A DNA stretch of 64,000 nucleotides from Epinephelus fuscoguttatus (taxonomy: Eukaryota > Chordata > Actinopteri > Perciformes > Serranidae), in NCBI RefSeq assembly GCF_011397635.1, contig NC_064755.1:39600059-39664058 (forward strand), given 5' to 3'. Made by a program: the position numbers and the translations under genes. The notes below the pieces were generated by a model. The model worked only from the letters and a program-made list of their open reading frames with translations. It ran no database searches and was not told the DNA's origin. This document shows positions 11,428 through 23,800 of this stretch, in pieces. The first letter of the stretch is position 1; each line of letters begins with the position of its first letter.

Positions 11428-12689
11428 CAGCTGCAGCCTTTAATTTAAAAAGTGCTGTGCCAAAGGGCAAAGCTGTTATACCTAATGATCCACTGAGATT
11501 AAATCGAGCGGCCAACAACAGGCTGCAGCAAAAAAACACAAAAACTTGCGTAAACATAAAGCGAGTTGGTTTATTCTCCTGGTTTATATACGTGACATAA
11601 ACACGGGAAAATGAATGAGCTGAGATAGAGACGTCTTGACTAATTGAAGAGCTCGACAGGGTCAGGTCTGAGGAGAGAAACATATGCAGCGTGTTGAGAA
11701 TATGAGAGGAAAATACTAATCAGATGGGCAGCGAGGAGGAATGTCCTGCAGCAGGGATTAGAGGAGTTTCAGTGGATCATTTTTTCTAATTTGAGCGGCA
11801 CAAGGCAGAGGAAATCTTGGCCTGGAAATCTGCTGACTACACTGGAACTCCATAAATATTGGCCATGGCCCCCAGAGGCTTACTGTCATCAGATCAATAG
11901 CCAATGGGTTGAGATTGTGGTGCAACAAACTATCATCAGCTCATTACTGCCCCCTGAGGATGGAAAACACAGACTTGGTGTTTCTCAAAGTCAAGGATCA
12001 TTCCTTGGTAGGACGAGACCCTCCGAGGAAGGAGCCTACAGAGGCAAAGCAAGAGCCCTTCTTAGCATTTGGTGAACGCACATTGGAACAGGCTAACGAG
12101 CACCCCCAGGTGTGCACCATAAACCCTCAGCAGACTGAGAGGGTTTCAGGGTACTGTGATAATTTTGGCACTCTGTTATGTTGCTGTACAATTTGAACAA
12201 TGTAAGCAGTGTTTTCAGAGTCACATGACTTTTAGGAAGAATATATTTCTGGATTATACTTAAAAAAGCAAACAGGCAGACTAAATGAAACTTTTGTGGC
12301 ACTTAGCGCTCCATCACTGCTGTAAATGATTTAATAACTTCAATGTTTTATCTAAATCACAGTATTTTAAAAATATCATTATTTGGCAGTGGACACATTG
12401 GAAAGTGTAAATTATAAAATTTCTGTCCCCTGAGGCCCCACCTTCACGTCCAGCAAATCATGAGCAAAGAATTATGGGTACTTTATACCTGCTGAGGATC
12501 CACACATGCATCCTTGAAAATTTTCTGAATGCAGGACTCTGTCCTCAGTGGAATTTGAAGGATCATTGACATCGGAACAGTCCTTCGGCGGGATTTGATG
12601 GCATGGTGTAACATCCTTGAAATTCAGCCATTTAACGATCCTTCCTTGACTTTGAGAAACATCCACTGGTACTTGACAGTTGCTGAGAA
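11426..12689. other. Intergenic, no gene recognised
   Basis: Frames at 11791-12196 lack motifs and splice context. No inverted-end element is clear. Confidence 0.45.
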
Positions 12690-12790
12690 ACCAGCCCACT
12701 CGCCAGAAGAAAATGTTGGCATTGCACATTTCTGCAAACCACAAATATGTTACATTTGCACACTTCAATGTTTCAAAAGTGACGTAGCAT
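12690..12790 (+). repeat. Dispersed repeat with 'cgccagaagaaaatgttggc' core
   Basis: The text from 'cgccagaagaaaatgttggc' through 'ctgcaaaccacaaatatg' to 'aaaagtgacgtag' recurs at about 45138-45240, 50029-50096 and (partly) 52487-52520. It is an interspersed family of unknown class. The 50029 copy ends abruptly at the Tc1-like pseudogene. Confidence 0.55.
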
Positions 12791-13142
12791 ATGACAGAGG
12801 TGTGGACTCGAGTCACATGACTTGGACTTGGCGTCACAAATTTGATGACTTTAGACTCAACTAGATGACATCGGAGACAACTTGCAACTCAACTTGGACT
12901 TTATGATTTGTGACTCCACTTGGACACGAGCATTTGACTTGTAAAGATTTTATATCTTCCCCCAAGCATAAAGATTAAAAAGTGTGCCATGAATTATTTC
13001 ATTTCCTGAATCAACTAACATTAACGTGATTCATTTCCAGCAAGGCAACACTACATTCCCCAGAATGTTTGAACAAATCTGACAGCGTCCAATCAAGCTG
13101 CAGGAGAGAACTATGAAGAACTAACAATAAATGACCAAGCGC

Positions 13143-13193
13143 CATCCATCCATCCATCCATCCATCAATCCATCCATCCATCCATCCATCCAT
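13143..13193. repeat. (CATC)n microsatellite
   Basis: About twelve CATC units with one imperfect unit near the middle. Similar tetranucleotide tracts end the LINE fragments at 17860 and 58160, but here the neighbour is a different repeat family. Confidence 0.95.
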
Positions 13194-13194
13194 T

Positions 13195-13482
13195 TGGATT
13201 TATAATCTTACAGGACACGAACAACGCTCTCCCAGGTGAAAGTTGGTGCTTGTTGGACTCATCCATCACCTCTCGCGCCTGGCCAACTCAGACTTTTGTT
13301 GCCTCAACTTTTGTTCCTGTCTCACCACATTTCCCCCTGATGCCACAGAGTGCCATTAAACTACAATGTTGACTGGCTGCGTATAATGCCGATGTGAAAG
13401 GATGGCTTTTTCGTCAGTGTCTGATGCCAAAAGTCACTGCCCAAGCAGTGGATTTCGACGACTTCAGAGTGAGACTGGGTTG
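13195..13482 (+). repeat. 580-bp repeat family, copy F (5' truncated)
   Basis: This matches the 3' half of copies at 16399, 25828 and 46037: 'aatcttacaggacacgaaca', then 'gtgaaaggatggcttttt', then 'gatttcgacgacttcagagt'. It begins directly after the CATC tract and has lost the left half. Confidence 0.75.
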
Positions 13483-15078
13483 GCCACAGCTTTCTTCCTG
13501 TGAAAACCAATGACTGTAAAAATAATAGACATAGCTCCTGTGATGTCACCCCTTTGTTTCTGGATTCTCATTACGAAGCCTTGAGTTCAGCATTATGGCC
13601 TTCGCCATCTTGTTTTTTTGGAGCCAGAAGTGACCATACTTGGGCAAGAGGGTGGATCTTACTGAGTAGCTGAGGACTACGTTACTACGTTATTAACTAC
13701 GCGTAACTTTAGGCCTGAATAAAATGTAAATGGGTGAGTTCTAAAAATAAAAAAATCACACCCCTGTATAGTTGTCATGAATGTTGAATTTAGCTATAGA
13801 GACCAAAACCATTTTTTGTACCAGGCTGTAAACATGTTTATTTCAGCTGTGAAACATGGATCTACGGGGATTGACTCGCTCTTGGAGTCAGCCTCAAGTG
13901 GTCATTAGAGGAACTGCAGGCTTTGGCACTTCTGTGTTGGCTTCATTTTTCAGCCGCTTGTTGAAAACAGCCACTTCTTACACCTCTTTCACTTCATCCA
14001 CTGAACCTGGCCGTCCTACCTGAGTGTTGACGTCCTCTTGGATGTGAGATTGGACTGAGGAGGCATCACTGAGTCTACAACTAACTGTGAAATAGATGAT
14101 GAGGTTTTGGTTTCACACCAGCTCCACCTGCCAAGAAACACAAGCCTCTTGAGAGCGAGAGGCCTGGCTCGCTGCACACTCCTTTCCTTCAGTTTAACTG
14201 GAGCTGACGGCTTAATAAAAGCAGAGAGTTGTTTGTCTGTCGTCATTATTTCCGTCTCTGGGCTGCTGCCTCCTTGGGGAGACTGTGCAGAGGAATCCCT
14301 GCGTACACTTTCTCTCTGCAATGAAGTTCAGCTCCGGTCGTGTTTAATGTCTCATACAGCTCATTTATTCTTCTGCAGACGACCTGACATGGCTATTTAT
14401 TCCTATGGGAGCAGCAGAGGCCTGCTCTGACCTGCTGCCATGTAAATACAAGAAAACTAGTTTAATAGGATGAAGTCCCACAGAACAGAGACTGCAGCCA
14501 ATTTGAATTCACATCATATTTAGGCAAAGAAACTCTGTACAGAAGCCAAGTGGCAACAGCAACAGCTGGGAGACACAAGTAGGAAGTGTTTTAGAGGAAT
14601 AATTCTTTTTTGTTGAAGTGGGATTGTTTGAGGTACTTATCCACAGTCAGTGTAATAACTACAGTAGATGGCGGTTAGCATGCCCCCAACTGCAAACTGG
14701 CTAAACTATGTGCTGCTGTGGACGAAGGCAACATGTTTTAGACACCTAAAAAAAAAAAACAGTCAACATCAGTTTAAGTATATGATATAGAGAACATTTT
14801 CACTGCTTTACCTTGACAAAACAGCCCTTTCCAACAAGGAAACTGAAGCTGTTATATCACTCTCTTCAGTGCCAGACTCCACAGACCCTTTTAGGGCCGA
14901 CGTTACAATGATGTCAGTTTGTTAGCTGCAGGCAAAACACGGCTCTCCACCACAGGGCTGTAGGCTACATAGCAGTCTTAAATGTTGTTTTGTTATGTTA
15001 TATGGAGCCAGAATAGAAGGAGTCATGGCTCAAAACCAGCTGCCACTGCCCATCAACAAAAACAAAGACAACTATGGT
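13483..15078. other. Intergenic, one shared repeat near 14610-14690
   Basis: The sentence 'gaggtacttatccacagtcagtgta ... acctacagtagatggcgg' near 14630-14672 recurs at about 42240-42285, so it belongs to another interspersed repeat. The two overlapping frames at 14016-14430 on opposite strands match nothing. No gene is recognised. Confidence 0.4.
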
Positions 15079-15081
15079 TAA

Positions 15082-15723
15082 GGCCATGTTTACACAAAAA
15101 CGATCCACTGAAAACAGAATCGTTTCTCATTTTCGTTTTGAAAAAAGTTCCGTGTTTAGACGACAATGTTTTGATAACAATCGCCGTGCACACGGATCCG
15201 CCAAAATGACCATCAAGTGTAGTATACATGCCAGGCCAGTAGTTGACGGTGTGACTTTGCAATGAAACAACATGCACCTGGGCACATACACTTCCTTCTA
15301 CAGAGCGGCGATGTATAAACAAACAAAATGGCAACTGCATGAAGGTTTGTCTGGGTGGACGATGAGGTGGAGTTGCTATAGTAAATCTACACTTTGATGG
15401 GGAAACGTTGATACATTCAATAGAGTAAGAAGCAAAAACCGAGTTTGGGAGTCCGCCATTGTTGTTGGTCGACTTTCTCGCGCATGCCTAGTGACTGGGA
15501 GTGTAATGCGCATGTGTGAAGAGTCTCCTTTTTCAGAGGAACTGCTTATAGCAAGTTTACATGACAACGGAGACGGTGCTGTTTCCAAAAAATTGCACTC
15601 TGGAACCCGTTTCAAAACATTGCGTTTTCAGGCACTCAAAACGCTGCTGTCTGTAAACAATCAGCCAAAATGCAACTTAAGTTTACCGTTTTCAGTTGAA
15701 ATCGTTGTCGTATAAATGGGACC
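15082..15723. mobile_element. Harbinger-like miniature element with TAA duplication
   Basis: The left end GGCCATGTTTACAC and the reverse complement of the right end GGTCCCATTTATACG pair imperfectly and then share ACGAT and a CTGAAAAC string further in. TAA flanks both sides (15079-15081 and 15724-15726), the preferred 3-bp duplication of Harbinger elements. The 642-bp interior has only short frames. Superfamily is an inference from the duplication and ends. Confidence 0.6.
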
Positions 15724-15726
15724 TAA

Positions 15727-16398
15727 ATGTGTTAAGATGAAAGAACTGGACGGAGGCCATCATCAAAAATGCTCACATGTGCAAGTATTTCCTGTTGTTG
15801 GGATGAATAACGTTATGTGTATTAAGGGTTATCATGTCCACCTCATCAGAAACTGGGGAGGGATTAGGAATGTTGGATTTCTCCGTAACGCTAACTTTTT
15901 AGCACCTTAGCTAGTGTTAGCTTCGATAGCAAAGCAAACTGGAGGAAACCGTTCAAGTGTCATCCTCCTTTGTAAGACTGGCTTCCTGTGACATCATCCA
16001 TCCGCTGAGTGAGAGCATAAAACAAAAAACATGTTTCCTTTCTAATGTCTTAGATGTCAATGAGTCGTTATCAGTTCCACCGAGAGACGTTTCTCCAACT
16101 TCACATGGTTTTATCTCAGTGATTGTTCAAAAGATCAATATTTCACTAAAAATCCAGAAAGTGAAAACAGGTGTGTGTATCAGCACTTAAGCTCCTTTCC
16201 CACTGCACACAAACCCCACTAATACCCACTAACATCTGGCTTTTGTATATAATGGGAAAGGTTACAACTGGCATTCACTCTGGGTCAAATGACTTTGTTG
16301 CAGTCATGGGTATTTATCTACTCCAGCTTGGGTAGGCTGTGATGGATCGATTGGCAGTGATGGAAATGCCACAACATTTGGCAGCGCAATGAAAATAC
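15727..16398. other. Intergenic, no gene recognised
   Basis: No exon or structured element is apparent. The string 'cctttcccactgcacacaaac' near 16195 resembles ends of fish miniature transposons, but I found no matching partner end. Confidence 0.4.
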
Positions 16399-16983
16399 TA
16401 ACACATTCTCACATGACCTCGTCACATATTAACGTTTGGTCATGGACTTTACATGACGATATATATGATGTGCAAGGTACCCCGGGTGTGTTGGTTGTTG
16501 ACGTTCTGGGACACCATGTCAAGTTCTGCCTGTTACATGCATTGTCTGTTTTCAAAATACACTTATGCAAATACACTGTTTGCATACAGTCTCCTTCAAA
16601 ATAAAAGCACTACGTCAGCACTGCAAATTGACATTTTTTTTTTCTTAAACAACAAACACACGTGGTTACATTTTGCCAACACAAGTGGTTGGGTTGAGGA
16701 AAAAAACAGGGTTTGGCTTTACTATCTTACAGGAAGTGAACACCGGTTTCCCGGGTGAAAGTAGGTGGTTGTGGGACCCATCCACCACCTCTCCTGCCCA
16801 ATTTACTCGGACTTTCACTGCCTTAACTGTTGTTGTTGTCCCGCCGTATTTCCGTTAAACAATAATGGGTGACCAGCCGTCTGTCACGCCAACGTGAAAG
16901 GATGGCTTTTTTTGTTGATGTCTAACGCTTGAGGTCACTGACCAAGTGCCGGTTTTCAACGCCTTCAGAGTGAAACTGGGTTG
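16399..16983 (+). repeat. 580-bp repeat family, copy A (full length)
   Basis: It begins 'taacacattctcacatgacc' and ends 'cttcagagtgaaactgggtt'. Further copies lie at 21440 (minus), 25828, 36605, 46037 and, truncated, 13195. Across copies the left end (tctcattccgacctcttcac form) and the reverse complement of the right end (tctcactccgaagtcgtcga form) are similar, suggesting imperfect terminal inverted repeats and so a non-autonomous DNA transposon. There is no conserved reading frame. Confidence 0.8.
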
Positions 16984-17487
16984 AAAATACCATCCGTCTG
17001 TCGAAGCAGCACTTGAACATCCATCCTAATTAGTCTGCACCAAATTTGAGAAAGAGACTGAATATGTAACAGATGTAAGAAAGAAGTAACGGCAAAAACA
17101 TTTTCACAGGCCTCCATGCTGCTTTCTACTGTTTACTCACCAGTTTTCCGGCTGACAATAAATGTGACACACCAGAAGAAAAAATAAACCAAAAACTGCG
17201 TACAGAGTGGTGTACTCTGCTCTGGTCTGGTGGCTATGGGAAATGAGTCTATCGCCTATTTTTAGTGGACACACATTATTTTGGTGGACAAGTGATATTA
17301 ATCTTCTTTCCTCTCCCATTAATCATATGATGACCCCTCAGCTTTATCTGGTGACCCTTTGGAGGGGCCTGACCCCTCTACTGGGAACCACTGGAGTAGA
17401 CAAAAATAGCTGACTGTATGTAAAGTAATTTAAAGTGTCCTGAGATAACTCTATTTAAGTAAAATTGTCTTGACTCTAGTATCGAAA
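16984..17487. other. Intergenic, no gene recognised
   Basis: Ordinary A/T-rich sequence with short unrelated frames. Nothing is recognised. Confidence 0.4.
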
Positions 17488-17878
17488 CGGCAAAGAGTTC
17501 CCTCTGTGGGGTGTCTGGGCTCAGCCTTAGAGATAGGGTAAGGAGCACAGACATCCGGAGGGAGCTCGGAGTAGAGCTGCTGTTCCTTCGCGTCGAAAGG
17601 GGTCAGTTGAGGTTGTTTGGGCATCTGATTAGGCTGTCCCCTGGGTGCCTCTCATTCGAGGTGTTCCGGGCACATCCCACTGGTAAGAGGCCCCGGGGCA
17701 GACCCAGGACATGCTGGAGGGATTACATATCTCATCTGGCCTGGCAACGCCTTGAGGTCCCCCGGGAGGAGGTGGAAATTGTTGCTGGGAAGAGGGACGT
17801 CTAGGGTGATTTGCTTGGCCTGCTGCCCCCACGAACCGGCCCCGGATAAGCAGATGAAAATGGATGGATGGATCTAAC
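17488..17878 (+). mobile_element. LINE 3' fragment (reverse transcriptase C-terminus)
   Basis: The reading frame at 17511-17804 encodes the tail of a non-LTR retrotransposon polyprotein. Recognisable pieces are SGLSLRDRVRSTDIRRELGVE, GQLRLFGHLIRLSPG and KRPRGRPRTCWRDYISHLAW, the H-x-x-R...GRPR-x-x-W pattern common at the C-terminus of fish LINE reverse transcriptases. A GGAT-repeat tail follows at about 17862-17876. The copy is 5' truncated and lacks the catalytic core. I do not assign the clade; RTE- or L2-like elements are possible. Confidence 0.8.
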
Positions 17879-18835
17879 ATTAATAATAATATAATAATGT
17901 ACTTTTGCATGTAACAGAGTGTTTTTAAATTGTACTTTTCCTGAAGTAAAGGGTTTGACTACTTCTTTCACCACTGCTGGAAGAATTTCCTGTGTTGAGT
18001 TCAAGTGCTGAGTCCTATTTATAGAGCACAAGATTTATTATTCATGTTTTGTGTCTTTATATTTTTAGGTTTCCTTCTATATTTGATGCCACAGCTGAGG
18101 TTATGTGAGGAAACTGTCATCCTGCTAATATTGTTCTTTAAACTGGTTCAAATGAATGACAAACAGTGAGCGACATGCAACATTTATACATATAGGATAT
18201 ATAGACAAATATGAGACAGAAAATATATATAGCTGTTCCACATATGAATATATTAATATATCTTAAGGCACAAAAAAAGCTAAGTATGGATTGTAAATGT
18301 ATGTTGATCAACATTTGGTCCTAATTTGAGTGTTGCTATTGTTTTGAAATCCCTCTGTATTGTCATTTTGAGTCCTCACTTTCCTCTGTTTATGTGTTGC
18401 TTTTTATTCACATGTCAAACCAGCTGACAGTGATACTGACAGAGAGGAATAACTGTCAGTGTCCGGTTGCTGGTTTAAATCCCTCTGCAGGTCACATCAG
18501 TGCAGAGCAGCCGCACGGCGCCCTCTTACAGCTCAATATGGAACTGCAGGAGAGGCGATGAGACAGGTTGTAAAAACACAGGCTGAAAATACCAAGGTGA
18601 CGATTGTTTTACAGCTGACGGCATGTCATACACTCTGATTACAGGAGTTAGAGAGAAATGAAATAGAACAAGTCTCATCAATAGAAGATGAACATGTCGA
18701 AAATGTTTCTCTGTATGAGTTACATGTTAGTTAAAACAGGGTTCATTATCACTCTGAACAATAATGCTCTTATCTTAAAACCAGTAAATGGGACATTTTA
18801 ATATAGCTTTACATTGACTGTTAGAGTGTTATTAA
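17879..18835. other. Intergenic, no gene recognised
   Basis: A/T-rich sequence with several TATATA stretches near 18190-18260. No exon or mobile element is recognised. Confidence 0.4.
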
Positions 18836-18908
18836 GTTCATTCATTGATTTTCCGTAAATGCTTATCTTGGAGCCTATCCCAGCTGACATTAGGCGAGAA
18901 CGTGCCCT
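18836..18908 (-). repeat. SINE 3' end, copy 3
   Basis: The reverse complement reads 'gtcagctgggataggctcca' then 'acggaaaatcaatgaatg', the last 70 bases of the SINE seen at 10059 and 35225, including the start of the GAAT tail. The head and body are missing. Confidence 0.7.
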
Positions 18909-19244
18909 AAATCAGTTTTCACTCTTTAACCTGGAAGAACTTAACTTAGCAGCTCTCCATTGTTTAAATTGGAGAAACTGAACTGTCAGGCAGTCAGTGT
19001 CCAGTGTTGTGAAAACTCTGACGGCATTTAATTTAGACATTTAATTTAGACATTTAATTAAACTTTTTTTAAAAAAAAACAAAAAAACAAAACTACAGTC
19101 TGAAAAACTGTTATTGCAAAATGCAATGTTATTCTTATTCAAATATTTAGATAAAAAAAATAATATGAAAAAGATGAAAAAGATGAATGTCGCATGTGAT
19201 GTTTAATGATATAATACTGCTGCATATGTAAGTAGATCAACCTC

Positions 19245-19302
<58 letters not shown>

Positions 19303-19484
19303 CTCAAAAAGCTCAGCTCAGTAATAATTCAAAGGAACTTTATCTGGCTGAGATAAAGAGGGGAACATCTCCATGGAGACAACCCCCCAGGCCTAAACAC
19401 ACACACACACACACACACACACATTTTGTGCTGGGTGTTTGACTAAGTGTATGAATGAGTGAGTGTTATCATCAGAGGCGCAGC
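18909..19484. promoter_or_regulatory. Upstream region and presumed 5' UTR of the CFAP97D2-like gene
   Basis: There is no TATA box or CpG-rich block. The region has a duplicated 'acatttaatttagacattta' at about 19025-19060 and a long TG tract (19245-19303) with a short CA tract (19398-19421). 'atcatcag' at 19468-19475 is a possible acceptor for an upstream non-coding exon, but its pyrimidine tract is poor, so transcription may start between there and the ATG. Confidence 0.3.
19245..19303. repeat. (TG)n microsatellite upstream of gene
   Basis: About 29 TG units lie about 180 bases before the CFAP97D2-like start codon. A (CA)12 tract at 19398-19421 could pair with it in a single strand. Confidence 0.97.
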
Positions 19485-19577
19485 ATGCACAGGTCCTACC
19501 AGCCGCTAAAGCCCGTCACCAACCGCTACCTGCAGCAGAGATGGGACCAAAACAACTACGACAACCACCGCAGGAAG
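19485..19577 (+). CDS. cfap97d2: CFAP97D2-like exon 1 (coding part)
   Basis: Thirty-one codons from ATG to donor GTAGGA, ending in phase 0. It encodes MHRSYQPLKPVTNRYLQQRW and a short basic end (NHRRK). This ATG is chosen because it opens the conserved N-terminus; no upstream in-frame ATG belongs to the family pattern. Confidence 0.85.
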
Positions 19578-20788
19578 GTAGGAGGATGGAGATGAAGGTG
19601 GAGGACAGCTGGTCCTGCAGACTCATGTGTCAGTAGTCAAAGACTCATCTTCCATTAGAAAAAGAGTGTTGAGTTGGAAGAACTGATGAAGGAGCAGATG
19701 GTTGGAGATGAACAGCTGGTGAAGCGGTGGTTGGAGGTTGTTAGTTATAGTGCCAGACTTGTGGGTTGGAATTGAAGTTGCAGTGTAAGAGTGGTGTGTT
19801 TAAATAGAGGATTGGTCGATGAGTGTACGGCAGGCTGCAGATGGATTAGTGGTGGGAGACTGGTTGGTTATGGAAATGGACCAGTGGGTTAAAATAGACA
19901 AAATGTTGGATTGGAGGAGGAGAGCTGAAGAGTTGATGGTTTAGAGGGTTAAATTTACGAAAAAGCGTGTATTGGATGATCCAGTATCTAATTCTTGATG
20001 TAATCACAGGAAGTACAGAACAAAGAAACGGAAAATACACAGTATACTTGTTCTAGTAATTCGTCAAGCTTATTAAATTGTTTTTTGGCCACTAGGGAGC
20101 AGCGACACAAATTAAACACAATATTTGACATAATATCACTTTATAACTATTACTCCTACTCCTCCTCTTACTACTACTAATAACAATAATAATGTTGTGG
20201 TAAACATGTTGGCAAACACTTTCTTACTTAAACCTCCAGCAGTTACAGAAACCAACATGTTGGCATCAAGTTTGGCCTGAAATCAAAGTGCTGATATTAG
20301 TTTTGAATATTGTCATTAAAGACAGAAGATGAAGTTCTATCTGTCTGGCATTATCTCAACATTAATGGTGTTGCTTTGTTAGATTTTTATTTCCCAGAGA
20401 ATCCCGTTAGTCTCTTGAGCTAAGTGAAAAATAGTTGAATTTTTATCACACCTGGGCCCCTGACATGAGGTCTGAGGTTAGAGCTTCTGGTATTTTGTGA
20501 TGAGTAACCTACCATAAATGACACAAACACTCTGGTGGTCAGATTTGAACATATTAGAATAGTGTTGGGTATGTCCAAACTGGCAACTGAAGTTCATTGA
20601 AAAAAAGTAAAATAAAAAGCAGAGTGTATTATCTGTAAGTTTACTTTGAGGTTTGAGTCGCTCCAAATCCTCGCTACACTGATCTGTGTTTACCTGTCCA
20701 GGTGTGCTCCGCCCTGCCAGTGGTGGACAACAAGGGAATGAGGACGCCAGCTCATGTCCACCTCAAGCTCAAAAAACTACAGGTCAGT

Positions 20789-20828
<40 letters not shown>

Positions 20829-23800
20829 TCAAAAGTTGCCTTTTAACCATATGTCCAGTAGTCCACCAGTTTATAATCAGAGCAGTGTCGAAGATGTTTG
20901 ACTGACAGAGAGAGGGTACAGTCTGTTTTAACTATTTGTTTCTGTGATTCAGCTGCAGGACGAGCGGCTGTCCATCATCGACAGAGACAACCGTCTCCTG
21001 GCCTCCAAACTGGCCAACATTGTTTGCTCTAAAGGACTGGTGGACCATCACAACCAGTACCACCTGAGGAGGTGAGAGCCTGCTGACACAGAACACACAA
21101 CATGCTCATGTCATGGTTTGTCACTGAGCTGAAGCTTATTCAGTGACTGAAAGTTTTTCATCAGCACTGTTAATATGTGAAGAATCAGGCCAGAGAATAC
21201 CCACAGCCGCTGACAAGACATGATAAGTTGAATTGTTTTGCAAAGAATTTCTTCCTGCTTGATACACATGAACACGCCTCCCATTCACAGAAAAATGTGA
21301 TTATTGCAATGAGCCACATTTTGCTGTTGCTTGGTGTGTTTTCAACTAATAGACGCAACAATGCCTCAGGTACAGTATGGTGGCAGTATGCAAGCTCAAA
21401 AGCAGTGGTTGCAATCTGCTATAACACAGACAGAAGATGCAACCCGGTCTCAGTCCTAAGTTGTCGAAACCTGGTGCTTGGGCAGTGATTTACGGCATCA
21501 GGCACCAAAAAACAAAACAAAGGGCGTCCTTTCACCATGATACGTGGCTAGTTGCCATTTTAGTTTAACGGTGCCCAGCGGCGTCAGGGGGAAAGGCAGC
21601 GGGACAAGAAGGAAAGTTAAGACAGGTGGGAAGGGTGTGGATGGGTCCAACAAAATCGACTTTCACCTGGGAGAGTGGTGTTTGTGTCCCGTGAGATTAT
21701 AAAGCCAAGCCGTTATTTTTTCTTAAATCCAACAACTTGCGCTTGTTGAAAACTTAAATTTGTGGTCTTGTGTGTTTGGTTTGAAAGAGACTGTATGTAA
21801 ACGTTCAATATCCTGTGAAAACAGAAGTGCATTTTGAAAGAAGACAATGCATGTAACAAGCAGAACTTGACATGGTGTCCCAGAACGTCAACATTCAATG
21901 CACCCAGGGTACTTTTCACACCGTATCTGGATGTGGAAAGTTCATGACCAAACGTCGATATGTGAAGAGGTCGGAATGAGAATGTGTGTTGGAAGATAAA
22001 GAGACTGTGCATGGTTGAAACAGAAAATACCGAGACATTTCCACCATGAACGACTGCAGAAAAGGCACAAACTGGTAATAAAAAAAATCAAAGAACGCAC
22101 CAAATAATGTGTTTAATGCACAACATTGCTTGGAGGCAGGCCCCCAGACCCCCTCTGAAAATGTGTCCCCCCGAATGTAAAAAAACAACCTCTACCCCTT
22201 GTTTGTATGCTGCCATGGTGACCTTCCCTCACAGTGTTTTCCTCCACTGAGGTCTTTAACATTGCTGTGATGATGCCAGTGCACCTTGTTGGACCTTTTA
22301 AATAATGGATATGACCAGTCCTGCTCTGTTACGCTGTTGAATTATTGATCTGGATGTGGATGTGTGACGGCGGTGACAGTCTCTGGTATTTATGTGCCCT
22401 CACACTGACTGGGCTGTGAAATCTTAAATCTTGACAGGAGCTGTAAAGCTTCTCTGAAACCTTTTATTCTGGGACTCAGAGAGACGGGAAGTGACTATAA
22501 ATCCACTTTGACGGCCAGGAACAAAGCAGTCACTTCTAATTAGTAAAAGAAAGTGTTGGATTGGTTGTTGGACAATAAGACAAGTGATCATCACGTTTAA
22601 AGTTGTTATCTTGAACTTGTTATTTAACAGATTTGAACATCCGCAGTTCAAGATCAACCTGATGATTAATCAGTGTTTGTGTTTGTGTCACCTGACTAAT
22701 GTGAGTCCAATAATGTCTCTCTTTTAGCTCTGTTTTTGGTCTCCACCATCTCCTGAGGACAATGTCTGTGTCTTTAGCTGCCAAATGCATATGGAGTTTT
22801 ATTCCTATCTTTATTCAAGAGCATGTTTTTTCAATTTGAGAGCAAGATTTATTGAGTTCACTTGCAGACTTTGTTTTCTTTCCCTAAAAAACCTTCCCTT
22901 GCACTCAAATAACACCTGCTTTTACTTATAGTTGCTCTGCAAATGCTCAAACTTTATGCTTTCACTCAGCTATATTGTTGTTTTTATGGATTTCCTGCGC
23001 TCCAGCTTGAACTCTACTCATCACTCTGAAACTCTTCTGCGTGCCTGCGAATGATCTGCTATGCTCTTGGATTTTTTTGTACAACAACCTTGTCAAAATC
23101 TCCCAACCAACAGAATGTCAGGTCTAGTGTCGACCCATGAAATGATCTCTGCCTTGTTGCGGGTGCGTTTATGTCTTATGGCCAAAATATACGGGACATG
23201 GACACGGTGTGACACATCAGCCTCAGCACTGCAATAGACTGTGACCATTTTAATCAACTGAAGCTGCAACACTGAACACAGAAGCCACACCTGCCCATGT
23301 GGGCACCCAGCTACTCAACTCTATTTTTGCGCAGCTGGTCTATTTTACCTCGTCTGCAGCCCTCCAACAGATAAAAACTATACAGAACTTTGTAAAAAAT
23401 TAGCAGAATCTGTTTAAAAATGATAAAAATGAACTGTACCAGAGGCAAGGTAATGTAGCAGAGCAACATGTGTGTTTTTATACTACTGATAAATCAGTGC
23501 CTATGTTGATCATTTCTCTGATTAAAAAGAACTTGTTCATCTAGTTTTAATACACTGTGAATCTGCATAATATTCTGCTAAAATATGGTTCTACATTAAA
23601 TACAGTCAGATTGTTATTATGACTTGTTCAGCTGTTCATACGTCTTTTTAATTAAATATTTCATAAAGCATGTCACCTACCTGGCAGGTCCTGTTTCTGT
23701 CCCGGTAATGTTCCAAGCGAATATTCCAAACAACTAGATGCTGAGGAATGGACAAAGTTAGCCTCTTCTCCACAGCTACTGGTAGTTTCTATTAGATTTC

